A DNA stretch of 34,497 nt. Source: Bacteroidota bacterium (GTDB lineage: Bacteria; Bacteroidota; Bacteroidia; J057). The DNA lies in NCBI GenBank assembly GCA_020438265.1, contig JAGQVA010000005.1, positions 1 through 34,497 on the forward strand, in the 5' to 3' direction. Numbering within the stretch: the stretch's first letter is position 1; every line of letters begins with the position of its first letter. The notes beneath the pieces are model-generated. The model was not told the origin of the DNA. It worked only from the letters and a program-made list of their open reading frames with translations, and did no database searches. Both the position numbers and the translations under genes were made by a program. This document shows positions 8,181-16,114 of this stretch, one piece after another.

Positions 8181-8975
8181 CTACTTCACAATCGCCCTAC
8201 TCTCCCGGGTAATATCCAGTTTTTTTCCGCCTGCCAGATTAAATATATGAGAATGTAAAAGTCCCCATTTATTCAACCGGTAAGCCAAAGAAACCCGAAG
8301 CACTCCCATACCATAGACTACACTTCTTTTGAAATTGATGGAAGATGCCTCATCAAAATATTTGGTAGGGCAGGTTACTTCCCCAATCACAAACCCTGCG
8401 TAAGCGATTTGAGCCAGCATTTCATTATCAAAAACGAAATCATCGCTATTTTCTTCTAAAGGAAGAGATGATAATATTTCTTTTGAAAAGGCGCGATATC
8501 CTGTGTGGTATTCAGCCAGTTTTTGCCCCATCAGCAAATTTTGAAAAGCAGTCAGAAAGCGGTTGGCGACATATTTGTAAAAAGGCATTCCTCCCAAAAG
8601 CGCTCCTTTTCCCAGAATTCGCGAGCCCAGCATCACAGGAAACAGCCCATTGGCAATGGGATACACCATTGCTTCGAGCAATTTGGGAGTATACTGATAA
8701 TCGGGATGCAACATGACCACAATATCTGCTCCGGAAAGAAGGGCTTCAGTATAACAAGTCTTCTGATTTCCTCCATATCCCCTATTCGCCGGATGACGAA
8801 TTACCTTATTGATTCCCAGTTCCAGTGCTTTACCAACTGTATCATCACTACTCACATCATCTACCAGAATGATTTCATCAACAAGATCATCGGGAATCTC
8901 ATTAAAAGTAGCTTCCAGCGTACTTTCGGCATTATACGCCGGCATGACAACAACAACTTTTTTTCCTCTAACCAT
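8181..8975 (-). CDS. Family 2 glycosyltransferase (polyprenyl-phosphate sugar transferase type)
   Basis: The protein has 264 residues and is the GT-A domain alone, with no C-terminal membrane helices. Motifs in order are VVMPAYNAESTL near 10, the DEIILVDDVSSDDT nucleotide-binding strand, GYGGNQKTCY, and the metal-binding aspartate in VVMLHPDYQYTP near 92. The HPDYQY version is common in dolichyl- or undecaprenyl-phosphate mannose/glucose synthase relatives. It probably transfers a sugar from a nucleotide donor to a lipid carrier at the cytoplasmic face of the membrane. The donor and acceptor cannot be named. It is divergent from the FadL gene on the other side of a palindromic heptamer element (9022-9105). 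Confidence 0.85.
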   Translation of the reverse strand: MVRGKKVVVVMPAYNAESTLEATFNEIPDDLVDEIILVDDVSSDDTVGKALELGINKVIRHPANRGYGGNQKTCYTEALLSGADIVVMLHPDYQYTPKLLEAMVYPIANGLFPVMLGSRILGKGALLGGMPFYKYVANRFLTAFQNLLMGQKLAEYHTGYRAFSKEILSSLPLEENSDDFVFDNEMLAQIAYAGFVIGEVTCPTKYFDEASSINFKRSVVYGMGVLRVSLAYRLNKWGLLHSHIFNLAGGKKLDITRESRAIVK

Positions 8976-9021
8976 AAGCTTTTTCAGGCGGACAAATTAA
9001 GCATAATTCTTCAAAACTCAG

Positions 9022-9105
9022 CTATTAGCTGTTGGCCTTTGGCTGCTGGCTATTAGTTGTTTGCAAAAAGCTAATGGCCAAAGGCTAACGACCAAAAGCC
9101 AACAA
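9022..9105. repeat. Palindromic heptamer-periodic element, 12 units
   Basis: The sequence divides without remainder into twelve 7-base units: ctattag, ctgttgg, cctttgg, ctgctgg, ctattag, ttgtttg, caaaaag, ctaatgg, ccaaagg, ctaacga, ccaaaag, ccaacaa. The first six are related to the reverse complements of the last six, so the whole forms a long imperfect hairpin centred near 9063. It sits between the divergent glycosyltransferase and FadL genes. Confidence 0.6.
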
Positions 9106-9170
9106 GAGAAAAATTTACCCATTGGTTTTTTATGTTAAATGGGATAAATTCGGCAGAAAACCCCGATAGA

Positions 9171-10412
9171 ATGAAAAAATCCCACTTCCTCTGTTTTTTG
9201 TTGTCTATGATTTATCTCCACATGTCAGGAGGAGGATTCCAGTTATTTTACCACGGACAACGGCAGACGGGTATGGGAAATGCGGGAACGGGGCTTGCTC
9301 TTGATGGTTCATCTATATTCTTCAATCCGGGGAGTCTGGTTTTTAACCGATCAAATAGCGTACAGTTGGGAACCAATGCCATTTTTACCAACACCAGTTT
9401 TCTTGAAAATCCAAACAGCATCTACCAGGCCAATATGGATACGCTTTTATTCACCCCTATCCATTTTTACACGGTTTGGCAAGGGAAAAAAAAGGTTCAG
9501 GAAAGAAAATGGAGCTTTGGGCTTGGTATCAATAACCCTTTTTTGGGAGGCTCAAAATGGCAGGATGACTGGAATGGAAAATTTATTTCTCAGGAATTGG
9601 CGATCAATACCTTTTTTATGCAGCCTACTGCCAGTTATAAATTAACCCAACAAATCGGGCTGGGCGTAGGTTTTTCGCTGGGTTTTCTGAGCTTCCTTTC
9701 CCGCCGGGCAATAGAGGTAGATGGACAAGGTGGACGTGTTGGCTCGGTAAGGTTATCTGGAACAGGCAATGGGCTGGGATTGAATGCCGGTCTTTTTATT
9801 CAGGCCAATGAGAGGCTAAGTCTGGGGCTGAGTTACAGGACGCCCATATTTGTAAACCTGAAAAAGGGCTCCGTAAGGTTTGACGTCCCCGAATCGTTAC
9901 GGGATGTTTTTCCAGATACCCAATTTAACACCGATATTACACTTCCCGGAACCTTGAATATAGGCATTGGTTACAGGCCCGATGAAAAATGGACATTGGC
10001 TTTTGATATTAATTTTACAGGATGGCAAACGTATGATTCTCTCATTTTTGATTTTGCCATTCCCATCAAACAATTACAAAAACATCCAGAAGAAAAAGCC
10101 TATCAAAAATCTGCCTCGTTTCGGATGGGAGGCGAGTATGAAGTCTCACCCAAATTCAAATTCAGAGCCGGAGCATATTTTGATCAGTCTCCTGTTCCGG
10201 ATGGATTTGTCTCCCCAGAGCTTCCGGATGCCAACCGCATAGGTCTGAGTGCAGGTTTGGGACTCAATTTCGCACCCAATTTAGAGATTGATCTTTCTTA
10301 CTTATTTGAATACACAGGAGAAAGAACGTCCTTTCTCTCTCAGTCTCAGTTTGGAGGAACTTACCGTTCAGGGACCAATGTTTACGGTTTGGGGATCAGA
10401 TACAATTTTTAG
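9171..10412 (+). CDS. OmpP1/FadL/TodX-family outer-membrane transporter
   Basis: The ATG at 9171 is chosen over the one at 9132 because it begins a proper signal peptide (MKKSHFLCFLLSMIYLHMSG). This gives 413 residues. Near the mature N-terminus lies GMGNAGTGLALDGSSIFFNP, the FadL-type segment in which an NP motif closes the hatch region. The rest alternates in beta strands, and the protein ends in an aromatic residue (GLGIRYNF), as outer-membrane barrels do. FadL-type porins bring long-chain fatty acids and other hydrophobic compounds across the outer membrane. The SGNH lipoprotein gene follows after 78 bases, a pairing known in Bacteroidota. The cargo is unknown. Confidence 0.87.
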   Translation: MKKSHFLCFLLSMIYLHMSGGGFQLFYHGQRQTGMGNAGTGLALDGSSIFFNPGSLVFNRSNSVQLGTNAIFTNTSFLENPNSIYQANMDTLLFTPIHFYTVWQGKKKVQERKWSFGLGINNPFLGGSKWQDDWNGKFISQELAINTFFMQPTASYKLTQQIGLGVGFSLGFLSFLSRRAIEVDGQGGRVGSVRLSGTGNGLGLNAGLFIQANERLSLGLSYRTPIFVNLKKGSVRFDVPESLRDVFPDTQFNTDITLPGTLNIGIGYRPDEKWTLAFDINFTGWQTYDSLIFDFAIPIKQLQKHPEEKAYQKSASFRMGGEYEVSPKFKFRAGAYFDQSPVPDGFVSPELPDANRIGLSAGLGLNFAPNLEIDLSYLFEYTGERTSFLSQSQFGGTYRSGTNVYGLGIRYNF

Positions 10413-10490
10413 GCGAAATTTTTGCTCTTCCAGTAAACTGATGGAGTTTAATTTCCGATATTATAATTGAAATAACCACCTTAAGAATTT

Positions 10491-11801
10491 ATGAAACAAA
10501 GCTATACGCGCGTTTTTATTATACCCATCCTGCTACCACTTCTCCTTTTGATCCAGGGATGTAAGCAGAATCTGGTTCCGGAGATTCATCCATCCAAAGG
10601 AACCATTGATCTGCTGCGGTATATATCTATCGGTGATAGCTACTCTGCCGGAGTATCTAATACTGATTTTTCCACTCCTTCGCTTAAGGGGTTATATGAA
10701 GAGGCCCAGGCCTTCTCGTTCCCCCAGTTACTGGCAGAACAATTTCAAATCATTGAGCCTATATATTTTGAGCAGCCTATACTGGAAGGAAATGGGTCGG
10801 GGTATTTGGAATTAGTCTCCTATGCAAAACCCAAATGTGAATTGGCCATTCCTACCCCCAAAATTGAAAAACAAATTCCCAGACCGGGCTGGTATTATCC
10901 GTCATCTCCCAGCCGAAGTATCAATAATTATGGAACCCCGAATCTGAGATCAACTGATTTATTTAACGATAGTCTCTATTTTCAAAACCCTTTTTTCAGC
11001 AGATTATCACCTGATTTACAATCGAGCTATGGAGACTTACTATCAGCTTTGAATCCGACTTTCTTTACCTTTTGGTTAGGTCTGGAGGACGTTCTTCCTT
11101 ACGCCTTATCCGGAGGCACACAAGATGAACTGAAACCCGTTTCTGCGTCATCTTTTGGAAATGAAATACATCATTTATTGATTAGTCTTTTGTTAAAATC
11201 TCCCAATACACAAGGAGTCATTGCCAATATTCCTGACATTACTGATTTTCCATATTTTGCGACAGTCGGATCAGAGTATATATCCCCTGACGAATGCCAA
11301 CAAAGCTCCAGGTCCATCTATATTGAAACGTCTTCGGGTACTACCAGAAAAGCTTCTAATCTGGATTTGATTCTGCTTCCGGCAGCTGAGATGATCGGAA
11401 AAGACTACATGGGGCTTACTCCCGAAAAACCCATTCCCAATCATTTGGTTCTGGATGCTTTTGAAGCTGCAGGTATCCGCAATACTATTTCTTTGTATAA
11501 TACCCAGCTTGATTCTTTGATAGAAACAATCAATCAGCAAATGGGAAATTCCCGTTTTGTGATTGCAGACATGTATGGGCTGTTTAAAAAGCTGAGAGGG
11601 GGTTATACCATTGCCGGATTGGAAGTTTCGTCAGAATATCTAACAGGAGGAGTTTTTTCTTTGGATGGAGTTTATTTGACTCCCCGGGGAAATGCCATGG
11701 TAGCCAATGAATTTATTCATGCCATCAATAGAAACAGGGACTTTTCGGCTATCATTCCCACAATTAATATTACTGATTATCCGGGTGTGGTTTTTCCTTA
11801 G
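10491..11801 (+). CDS. SGNH/GDSL-family lipoprotein, probably catalytically impaired
   Basis: The protein has 436 residues with a lipoprotein signal (LLLLIQGC, lipidated Cys24). Block I is intact: IGDSYSAG with the nucleophile Ser50. Two other catalytic blocks are altered. Block III, normally GxND, reads WLGLED, with Glu199 in place of the oxyanion-hole Asn. Block V, normally DxxH, reads LDGVYLTP, with Asp392 kept but Tyr395 where the catalytic His belongs. It lies directly downstream of the FadL porin and probably works with it at the outer membrane, either as a weak esterase or as a binding protein. Its stop codon overlaps that of the convergent coaE gene. Confidence 0.8.
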   Translation: MKQSYTRVFIIPILLPLLLLIQGCKQNLVPEIHPSKGTIDLLRYISIGDSYSAGVSNTDFSTPSLKGLYEEAQAFSFPQLLAEQFQIIEPIYFEQPILEGNGSGYLELVSYAKPKCELAIPTPKIEKQIPRPGWYYPSSPSRSINNYGTPNLRSTDLFNDSLYFQNPFFSRLSPDLQSSYGDLLSALNPTFFTFWLGLEDVLPYALSGGTQDELKPVSASSFGNEIHHLLISLLLKSPNTQGVIANIPDITDFPYFATVGSEYISPDECQQSSRSIYIETSSGTTRKASNLDLILLPAAEMIGKDYMGLTPEKPIPNHLVLDAFEAAGIRNTISLYNTQLDSLIETINQQMGNSRFVIADMYGLFKKLRGGYTIAGLEVSSEYLTGGVFSLDGVYLTPRGNAMVANEFIHAINRNRDFSAIIPTINITDYPGVVFP

Positions 11802-12394
11802 GCAGGGGTAAAAAACTGGATAGCGGATACGATTTGTGAGGTGAGAGGATGCAAACCATCATTAATAATGGTAAAATCAGCCAGTTGATTTTTTTTCCAC
11901 TCCGGCCATTGTTTATCCATTCGGTTAAGCACTGCCTCTACAGTTGTATTATCTCTGTTTACAACCCGTTCAATTCTCAGTTTTTTAGGTGCGTAAACGG
12001 TTATTACCGCATCACTTTGACGATAGGCACCCGATTCAAACAAAATAGCTGCCTCTTTTAATACAAAAGGTTTTTGGTAAGAAGGGGGAATTTGTTCTAC
12101 CCATTGATCAAAATCTTTCCCGGTTGCAGGATGAACGATCGAATTTAGTCTGGCTAATTGGGTTTGATCATTAAAAACAATTCCTCCGATATATGCCCTG
12201 TCCAGGGTTCCATCATCAAGATATGCTTTCTCACCAAATAAGTCCCTGATCGCTTCAATTAATTCAGGTTGATGATTCATCAACCATTTTGCCCGATGAT
12301 CTGCTTCATAAATCTTGTAACCCAAAGAAGCAAATATTTTACAAACCAGACTTTTTCCACTTCCTATTCCTCCGGTAACACCGATTTTGAGCAT
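11798..12394 (-). CDS. coaE: Dephospho-CoA kinase
   Basis: The protein has 198 residues, the usual length for CoaE. It phosphorylates the ribose 3' hydroxyl of dephospho-CoA in the last step of coenzyme A synthesis, in the cytoplasm. The Walker A loop is GGIGSGKS at residues 8-15. It is followed by YEADHRAKWL, the substrate-binding DxxAR/H region, and by lid residues. The start lies 2 bases after the ybbR stop, so it is the last gene of the yajC-ybbR-coaE unit. Its stop codon overlaps that of the convergent SGNH gene by three bases in a CTTAG sequence. Confidence 0.93.
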   Translation of the reverse strand: MLKIGVTGGIGSGKSLVCKIFASLGYKIYEADHRAKWLMNHQPELIEAIRDLFGEKAYLDDGTLDRAYIGGIVFNDQTQLARLNSIVHPATGKDFDQWVEQIPPSYQKPFVLKEAAILFESGAYRQSDAVITVYAPKKLRIERVVNRDNTTVEAVLNRMDKQWPEWKKNQLADFTIINDGLHPLTSQIVSAIQFFTPA

Positions 12395-12396
12395 AA

Positions 12397-13368
12397 TTAT
12401 TTATTGACAATCACAAAATTAACTCTAAAAGGATTTTGGCTGACCAGCTTTACATCATCAGGCAAACTAGGCTGAGGAATGGTGTGAGCCAGTAATGGAT
12501 CCAGATCATAAAAAGAAACGGAAGCTTTATAGGACTTGCTGGCGTTTAGAACCGATTCATATCTGGCCATAGGCACAAGGCATGAAATCAATAATGAGTC
12601 AACCTCAAGCCTGATCGAAGATCCCTCAGGCACATCATACACATTAATGGGAATGCGCATGTCTGCCTGGGTATATTTCTGAGGTTTCACAAATGCCTTA
12701 ACCGTTTTGGGGGTAACTTTTAACCCTTTAATCGAATCCATAACCGGGACGGTTACTTCTTCTGACTTTATAATGACCTTTGTTGTGATATTTGCCGTGT
12801 ACCATTCTTTAATACTATCAAGTTTGGTAAGCGGTCCCAGAATCGTAACGGAGTCAGGTGTAAAGGCAGGCTGGTTTTCCAGGAAAAAGGCCGGTGCTAG
12901 TCTGAAATGGGTTCTGGAATACAAAGGGACCCGTTTGTATATTTTGTTTTCATAATCAAAATACAAACGACCAGGATTAATCCCTTTTATATCATAGGAA
13001 AACTTCTGCACCAGCTGATCGCGGTAAAAGGAAGTTTCAATATACTTGTTTTTCAGAAACTCCTGATTAAAAGCAAATTCAAGAGTATCCCGGTCAAATT
13101 TGAAAAACTCAAGCATCAGATCTACTCCGCCGTCCTGGATTTTTAAATCAATATATGGTTGTGTTTCAAACGCTAACTCTATCGTATCAGGGATATTGGT
13201 AATCTTTACAGGAAAATGCACGGTGGCATCATAATCCTGGTTAAGTGTTACCAGAAACCACAAAGTGAGAGAAAGGAATGCAGCAAGTATAATGATGATA
13301 CTTTGCTTTTCATTATCTGAAGGAGATGAAATAAGTCTCCTTACAGTCTTTTTGATATAGTTGACCAA
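12397..13368 (-). CDS. YbbR-like domain protein
   Basis: The protein has 323 residues. After a basic cytoplasmic leader, one membrane helix (IIIILAAFLSLTLWFLVTL, about 24-42) anchors it. The remainder is beta-rich, in two or more YbbR-like repeats ending in NPFRVNFVIVNK. The start must be a TTG at 13368: a stop lies in this frame just upstream, inside yajC, and the next Met is too far in. The gene begins 2 bases after the yajC stop. YbbR/CdaR proteins regulate the c-di-AMP synthase in Firmicutes, but the role in Bacteroidota is not established. The fixed neighbourhood with yajC and coaE is typical of the phylum. Confidence 0.8.
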   Translation of the reverse strand: MVNYIKKTVRRLISSPSDNEKQSIIIILAAFLSLTLWFLVTLNQDYDATVHFPVKITNIPDTIELAFETQPYIDLKIQDGGVDLMLEFFKFDRDTLEFAFNQEFLKNKYIETSFYRDQLVQKFSYDIKGINPGRLYFDYENKIYKRVPLYSRTHFRLAPAFFLENQPAFTPDSVTILGPLTKLDSIKEWYTANITTKVIIKSEEVTVPVMDSIKGLKVTPKTVKAFVKPQKYTQADMRIPINVYDVPEGSSIRLEVDSLLISCLVPMARYESVLNASKSYKASVSFYDLDPLLAHTIPQPSLPDDVKLVSQNPFRVNFVIVNK

Positions 13369-13370
13369 CC

Positions 13371-13682
13371 TTATTTCGCTTTAGCCGGCTCCGGGAGTGG
13401 TTTTAATGCCGATTTATCAAAACGGATTTTGGTATTTGTGTCCACTTTCACCAGGGCTGTATTGTCGTCAAGGCTTTCGATGTGTCCATACATTCCACCA
13501 ATCGTCATAACCTTATCGCCTTTATTAAGTCCTTCGCGAAACTTCTTTTCCTCCTTCGCCTTTTTAGTTTGAGGACGAATCATAAAAAAGTAAAAAATCG
13601 CGATGATACCACCGATGAAAATAAAGTTTGCCATTCCTCCTAAAGGATCATTGGCTTGTAATAAATATAAAGAGAATTCCAT
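13371..13682 (-). CDS. yajC: Preprotein translocase subunit YajC
   Basis: The ATG at 13682 (MEFSLYLLQAN) is preferred over the start at 13724, since YajC proteins begin just before their single membrane helix. This gives 103 residues. The helix, about residues 18-38, ends in FFMIRPQTKKAKEE, the family signature RPQxKxxKE. The soluble tail carries GDKVMTIGGMYGHIESL, the second conserved YajC segment. YajC associates with SecDF and the SecYEG translocon at the inner membrane. It is the first gene of yajC-ybbR-coaE, and a terminator hairpin for the DUF1573 gene lies between it and the DUF1573 gene. Confidence 0.93.
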   Translation of the reverse strand: MEFSLYLLQANDPLGGMANFIFIGGIIAIFYFFMIRPQTKKAKEEKKFREGLNKGDKVMTIGGMYGHIESLDDNTALVKVDTNTKIRFDKSALKPLPEPAKAK

Positions 13683-13723
13683 ATTTTTTTTATTTAGGGG
13701 AATAAAAGTAAGAAAAACCAACA

Positions 13724-13761
13724 AAAGGCCAAAGGGAAGATAAAATATCCCTTTGACCTTT
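13724..13761 (-). terminator. Rho-independent terminator after the DUF1573 gene
   Basis: Arms AAAGGCCAAAGGGA (13724-13737) and TCCCTTTGACCTTT (13748-13761) pair over 13 of 14 positions around a 10-base loop. On the minus strand the stem is followed by the T-rich stretch TTGTTGGTTTTT. It lies 31 bases beyond the stop at 13792. Confidence 0.7.
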
Positions 13762-13791
13762 CAGATATAAGATCTGTGAATTTCTTATAAA

Positions 13792-14328
13792 TTACTGATT
13801 TTCACCAGGTAACACTTCACCACTGATACGAAGGATTTTGTTGATAGAACCCTCGAAGTTACCAGTAACTGTAACGGTTTTATTTTGTACACCAGTCTTA
13901 CCAGCTGTATTGAAGAGTACGTCGATGTATCCTTCTGCACCGGGAGCGATCGGCTCCTGGCTGTAGCTTGGAGTAGTACAACCACAAGAAGCTTTTACTC
14001 TGGTCAGAGTTAAAGGCTCACTACCTGTGTTGGTAAATTTGAACTGGTGAGTAACTTTTGTGCCAGTAGGAACTTTACCGTAGTTGTAATCTTCAGATAC
14101 AAAGTTAACGGTAGTTTTAGCCATTCCTTCGGCTTTAGCCTGGAAGTCAGGCTTCTTGGGAGTCGCTGGATTTGTAGCTGCAGGCTGATTCGCATTGGAA
14201 GGAGTAGTAGCGATAGCACCGCTGTTTCCTTCGTCTTTAGCTTCTGCATTTGCGCTACCAGAAGTCTGGCAAGCGTAGATGGTCATTGCCGCAACTACGG
14301 CGAGGAAAAGATATTTCAGATTTCTCAT
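13792..14328 (-). CDS. DUF1573 lipoprotein
   Basis: The protein has 178 residues. A lipoprotein signal peptide ends in TIYAC with Cys20. A linker rich in Ala, Asn, Thr and Pro covers about 21-65. The DUF1573 domain follows: DYNYGKVPTGTK, HQFKFTNTGSEPL, then KASCGCTTPSYS with the characteristic CGCT, and GAEGYIDVLFNTAGKTG. DUF1573 has an immunoglobulin-like, ASH/PapD-like fold; it is abundant in Bacteroidota and its function is unsettled. It has its own promoter-like site (14358-14388) and a terminator (13724-13761), so it is probably transcribed alone despite the conserved neighbourhood. Confidence 0.88.
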   Translation of the reverse strand: MRNLKYLFLAVVAAMTIYACQTSGSANAEAKDEGNSGAIATTPSNANQPAATNPATPKKPDFQAKAEGMAKTTVNFVSEDYNYGKVPTGTKVTHQFKFTNTGSEPLTLTRVKASCGCTTPSYSQEPIAPGAEGYIDVLFNTAGKTGVQNKTVTVTGNFEGSINKILRISGEVLPGENQ

Positions 14329-14357
14329 GACAATTTTAATTAACTAAATCTTTAGTG

Positions 14358-14388
14358 CAAAGATAATAACTATATCTTTAGGTCAAAA
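14358..14388 (-). promoter_or_regulatory. Bacteroidota-type promoter for the DUF1573 gene
   Basis: On the minus strand TTTTG is followed after 18 bases by TATCTTTG. The second element is a perfect match to TAnnTTTG and the spacing is close to the usual 19. The start codon is 30 bases downstream at 14328. Confidence 0.65.
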
Positions 14389-14399
14389 CTTTTTTTTAA

Positions 14400-15401
14400 T
14401 TATTCTAAATTTCCGATAACATTTTTGGCAAACTGAGTTGTGGTAGCCTTACCTCCCAGGTCTCCAGTAGTTTTTTCCTTATCTGCCAGGGTTTTAAAAA
14501 GTGCTTTTTCAATGCGATCAGCTTCCGAGAACATTTCAAGGTGTCGCAGCATCATGATTCCCGATTGGAGGAACGCTGTTGGGTTGGCTTTATTTTGCCC
14601 GGCAATATCAGGTGCACTTCCATGAACTGCCTCAAAAATAGCGATATCTTCACCAATATTAGCTCCAGGTACCATTCCCAAACCTCCTACCAGTCCGGCT
14701 GCCAGGTCAGACAAAATATCTCCAAACAGGTTTGTTGTAACCAAAACGTCATAACGATCCGGATACATCACCATTTGCATACACATATTGTCAACAATTC
14801 TCTCCTCGGTCTTAATATCGGGATAATCTTTCGCTACCTCCAGCCCTACTTTCAGAAACAATCCACTGGAACGTTTCATGATGTTTGCCTTATGGATAAT
14901 CGTAACTTTTTTGCGATTGTGCTTACGGGCATATTCAAAAGCAGCTCTGATAATCCTCTCCGAACCCGTTCGGGAAATACGGGCAATTGCGTCGGCAATC
15001 CCGTTTCTTTCGTCAAAGATCTCAAAGCCTGAGTACATTCCTTCGGTATTTTCCCGAAAAAGAACCAGATCCACATTAGCGAATTTGGTATTCATCCCCT
15101 CAATACTTTTGCAGGGTCTGATATTTTGATAAAGATCAAACATTTGCCGCAGGGTCACATTGATACTGCGAAACCCTTCCCCCACAGGAGTAGTCAACGG
15201 CCCCTTAAGGGCAATTTTGTTTTTCTTTATGGATTCAACAAGTTCTTCAGGGATGAGATTACCGACTTCGCGGAAAGCCGTCAAACCGGCATTTTCAGTT
15301 TCGTAATTGAGTTTTACATCTGCAGCGTTAAAGATTTCAACTACCGCATCGGTAATTTCCGGACCGATTCCGTCACCGGGAATAAGTGTGATGGTCGTCA
15401 T
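14400..15401 (-). CDS. NAD-dependent isocitrate dehydrogenase-type enzyme
   Basis: The protein has 333 residues of the isocitrate/isopropylmalate dehydrogenase family. It opens ITLIPGDGIGPE, a family hallmark. The substrate-binding segment is GEGFRSINVTLRQMFDLYQN. A Ser before NVTLR in this position is typical of NAD-type isocitrate dehydrogenases like mitochondrial IDH3, rather than isopropylmalate dehydrogenase. Later landmarks include FRENTEGMYSG, the divalent-metal site DILSDLAAGLVGGLG, and EAVHGSAPDIAGQNKANPT for the cofactor. It would convert isocitrate to 2-oxoglutarate in the citric acid cycle. Isopropylmalate or homoisocitrate activity cannot be excluded from sequence. It lies between nusB and the DUF1573 gene, where these are often adjacent. 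Confidence 0.83.
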   Translation of the reverse strand: MTTITLIPGDGIGPEITDAVVEIFNAADVKLNYETENAGLTAFREVGNLIPEELVESIKKNKIALKGPLTTPVGEGFRSINVTLRQMFDLYQNIRPCKSIEGMNTKFANVDLVLFRENTEGMYSGFEIFDERNGIADAIARISRTGSERIIRAAFEYARKHNRKKVTIIHKANIMKRSSGLFLKVGLEVAKDYPDIKTEERIVDNMCMQMVMYPDRYDVLVTTNLFGDILSDLAAGLVGGLGMVPGANIGEDIAIFEAVHGSAPDIAGQNKANPTAFLQSGIMMLRHLEMFSEADRIEKALFKTLADKEKTTGDLGGKATTTQFAKNVIGNLE

Positions 15402-15475
15402 TCAGTAAGTTATGTATTATATATAATTAAAAGGCCAAGCAAGAAATCAGTCAGTAAAAATATATTTAGAAAGCC

Positions 15476-15550
15476 AAAAGTCAGAGGTCAAATTTCAGAA
15501 GTGATAAGTCCTTTTTTCTTATGCCTTCTACAATCTGACTTCTGACTTTT
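15476..15550. repeat. Long imperfect hairpin with 7-base periodicity, between nusB and the dehydrogenase gene
   Basis: The 26-base arms at 15476-15501 and 15525-15550 agree in 22 positions (AAAAGTCAGA start, AGAAG end). An inner stem ATAAG/CTTAT (about 15504-15522) extends the pairing around a 9-base loop. The arms fall into heptamers such as AAAAGTC, AGAGGTC, AAATTTC, AGAAGTG. On the minus strand it lies after the nusB stop (15578) and could also act as a terminator. Confidence 0.6.
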
Positions 15551-15577
15551 TAATATTTATTCTGCCTCATTTTCCAC

Positions 15578-16087
15578 TTAAGCAGTTTTTTCAGCATCTT
15601 TTTCTGTCGAATGATTAATCAGCCCCCGTCCTCTTTTCGTAATCAGCCCTTTCTCTTTAAAGTCTATATAAAGGCTGTCCAGAATTCCATTAATAAATTT
15701 GCTACTTTTAGGGGTACTATACGTTTTGGCCAGTTCGAGATACTCATTAATTGTAACCTTAACCGGAATCTCCTCAAAATTCAGCATTTCACAAATTGCC
15801 ATGTGCATCAGGATTCGATCGATTCGGGCGATTCTGTCGAGTTCCCAATTTTCAGCTTTGCTTTTGATATGTTCATCATATCTTAGTGCATTGCTCATCG
15901 AATCGTAATACAAAGAGACCAGCAATTTTGTGTCTCCGGAAAGTTTTTTCTTTTTCTCAAGTTCTTCTACTTCATCCTGAAGATCTTTGAGTAGAAGATT
16001 AAAGACCGCCTCGGGTTTCTGGCCCGAGGTATTACAGGCATAAACTGCCTGCATGACTTTTGCTCGAATCTGCCTTCTAGTAATCAT
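15578..16087 (-). CDS. nusB: Transcription antitermination protein NusB
   Basis: The protein has 169 residues, helical throughout. It opens TRRQIRAKVMQAVYAC, matching the family's RRxARExxLQxLY pattern. The C-terminal half carries DRIARIDRILMHMAICEML and the hallmark PVKVTINEYLELAKTYSTPKS, where VxINExVExAKxYS binds NusE/S10. NusB and NusE load onto boxA RNA and support rRNA transcription. The length is close to that of other bacteria and shorter than many Bacteroidota NusB proteins, which carry an N-terminal extension. A 27-base gap separates it from the leucine dehydrogenase gene upstream, so the two may share a transcript. Confidence 0.9.
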   Translation of the reverse strand: MITRRQIRAKVMQAVYACNTSGQKPEAVFNLLLKDLQDEVEELEKKKKLSGDTKLLVSLYYDSMSNALRYDEHIKSKAENWELDRIARIDRILMHMAICEMLNFEEIPVKVTINEYLELAKTYSTPKSSKFINGILDSLYIDFKEKGLITKRGRGLINHSTEKDAEKTA

Positions 16088-16114
16088 TTGACAATAGTCG
16101 CGTTTTGATTTATC

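Noticed and set aside
9022-9105. Possible CRISPR array
   Set aside because: The units are 7 bases, diverged and mirrored, with no 25-40 base repeats or unique spacers, and no cas gene is near.
11271-11540. Minus-strand open frame inside the SGNH gene
   Set aside because: No motif or start context; it lies within a well-supported coding region on the other strand.
13785-13985. Extra minus-strand frame overlapping the DUF1573 gene
   Set aside because: It overlaps the conserved DUF1573 core out of frame and has no recognisable features.
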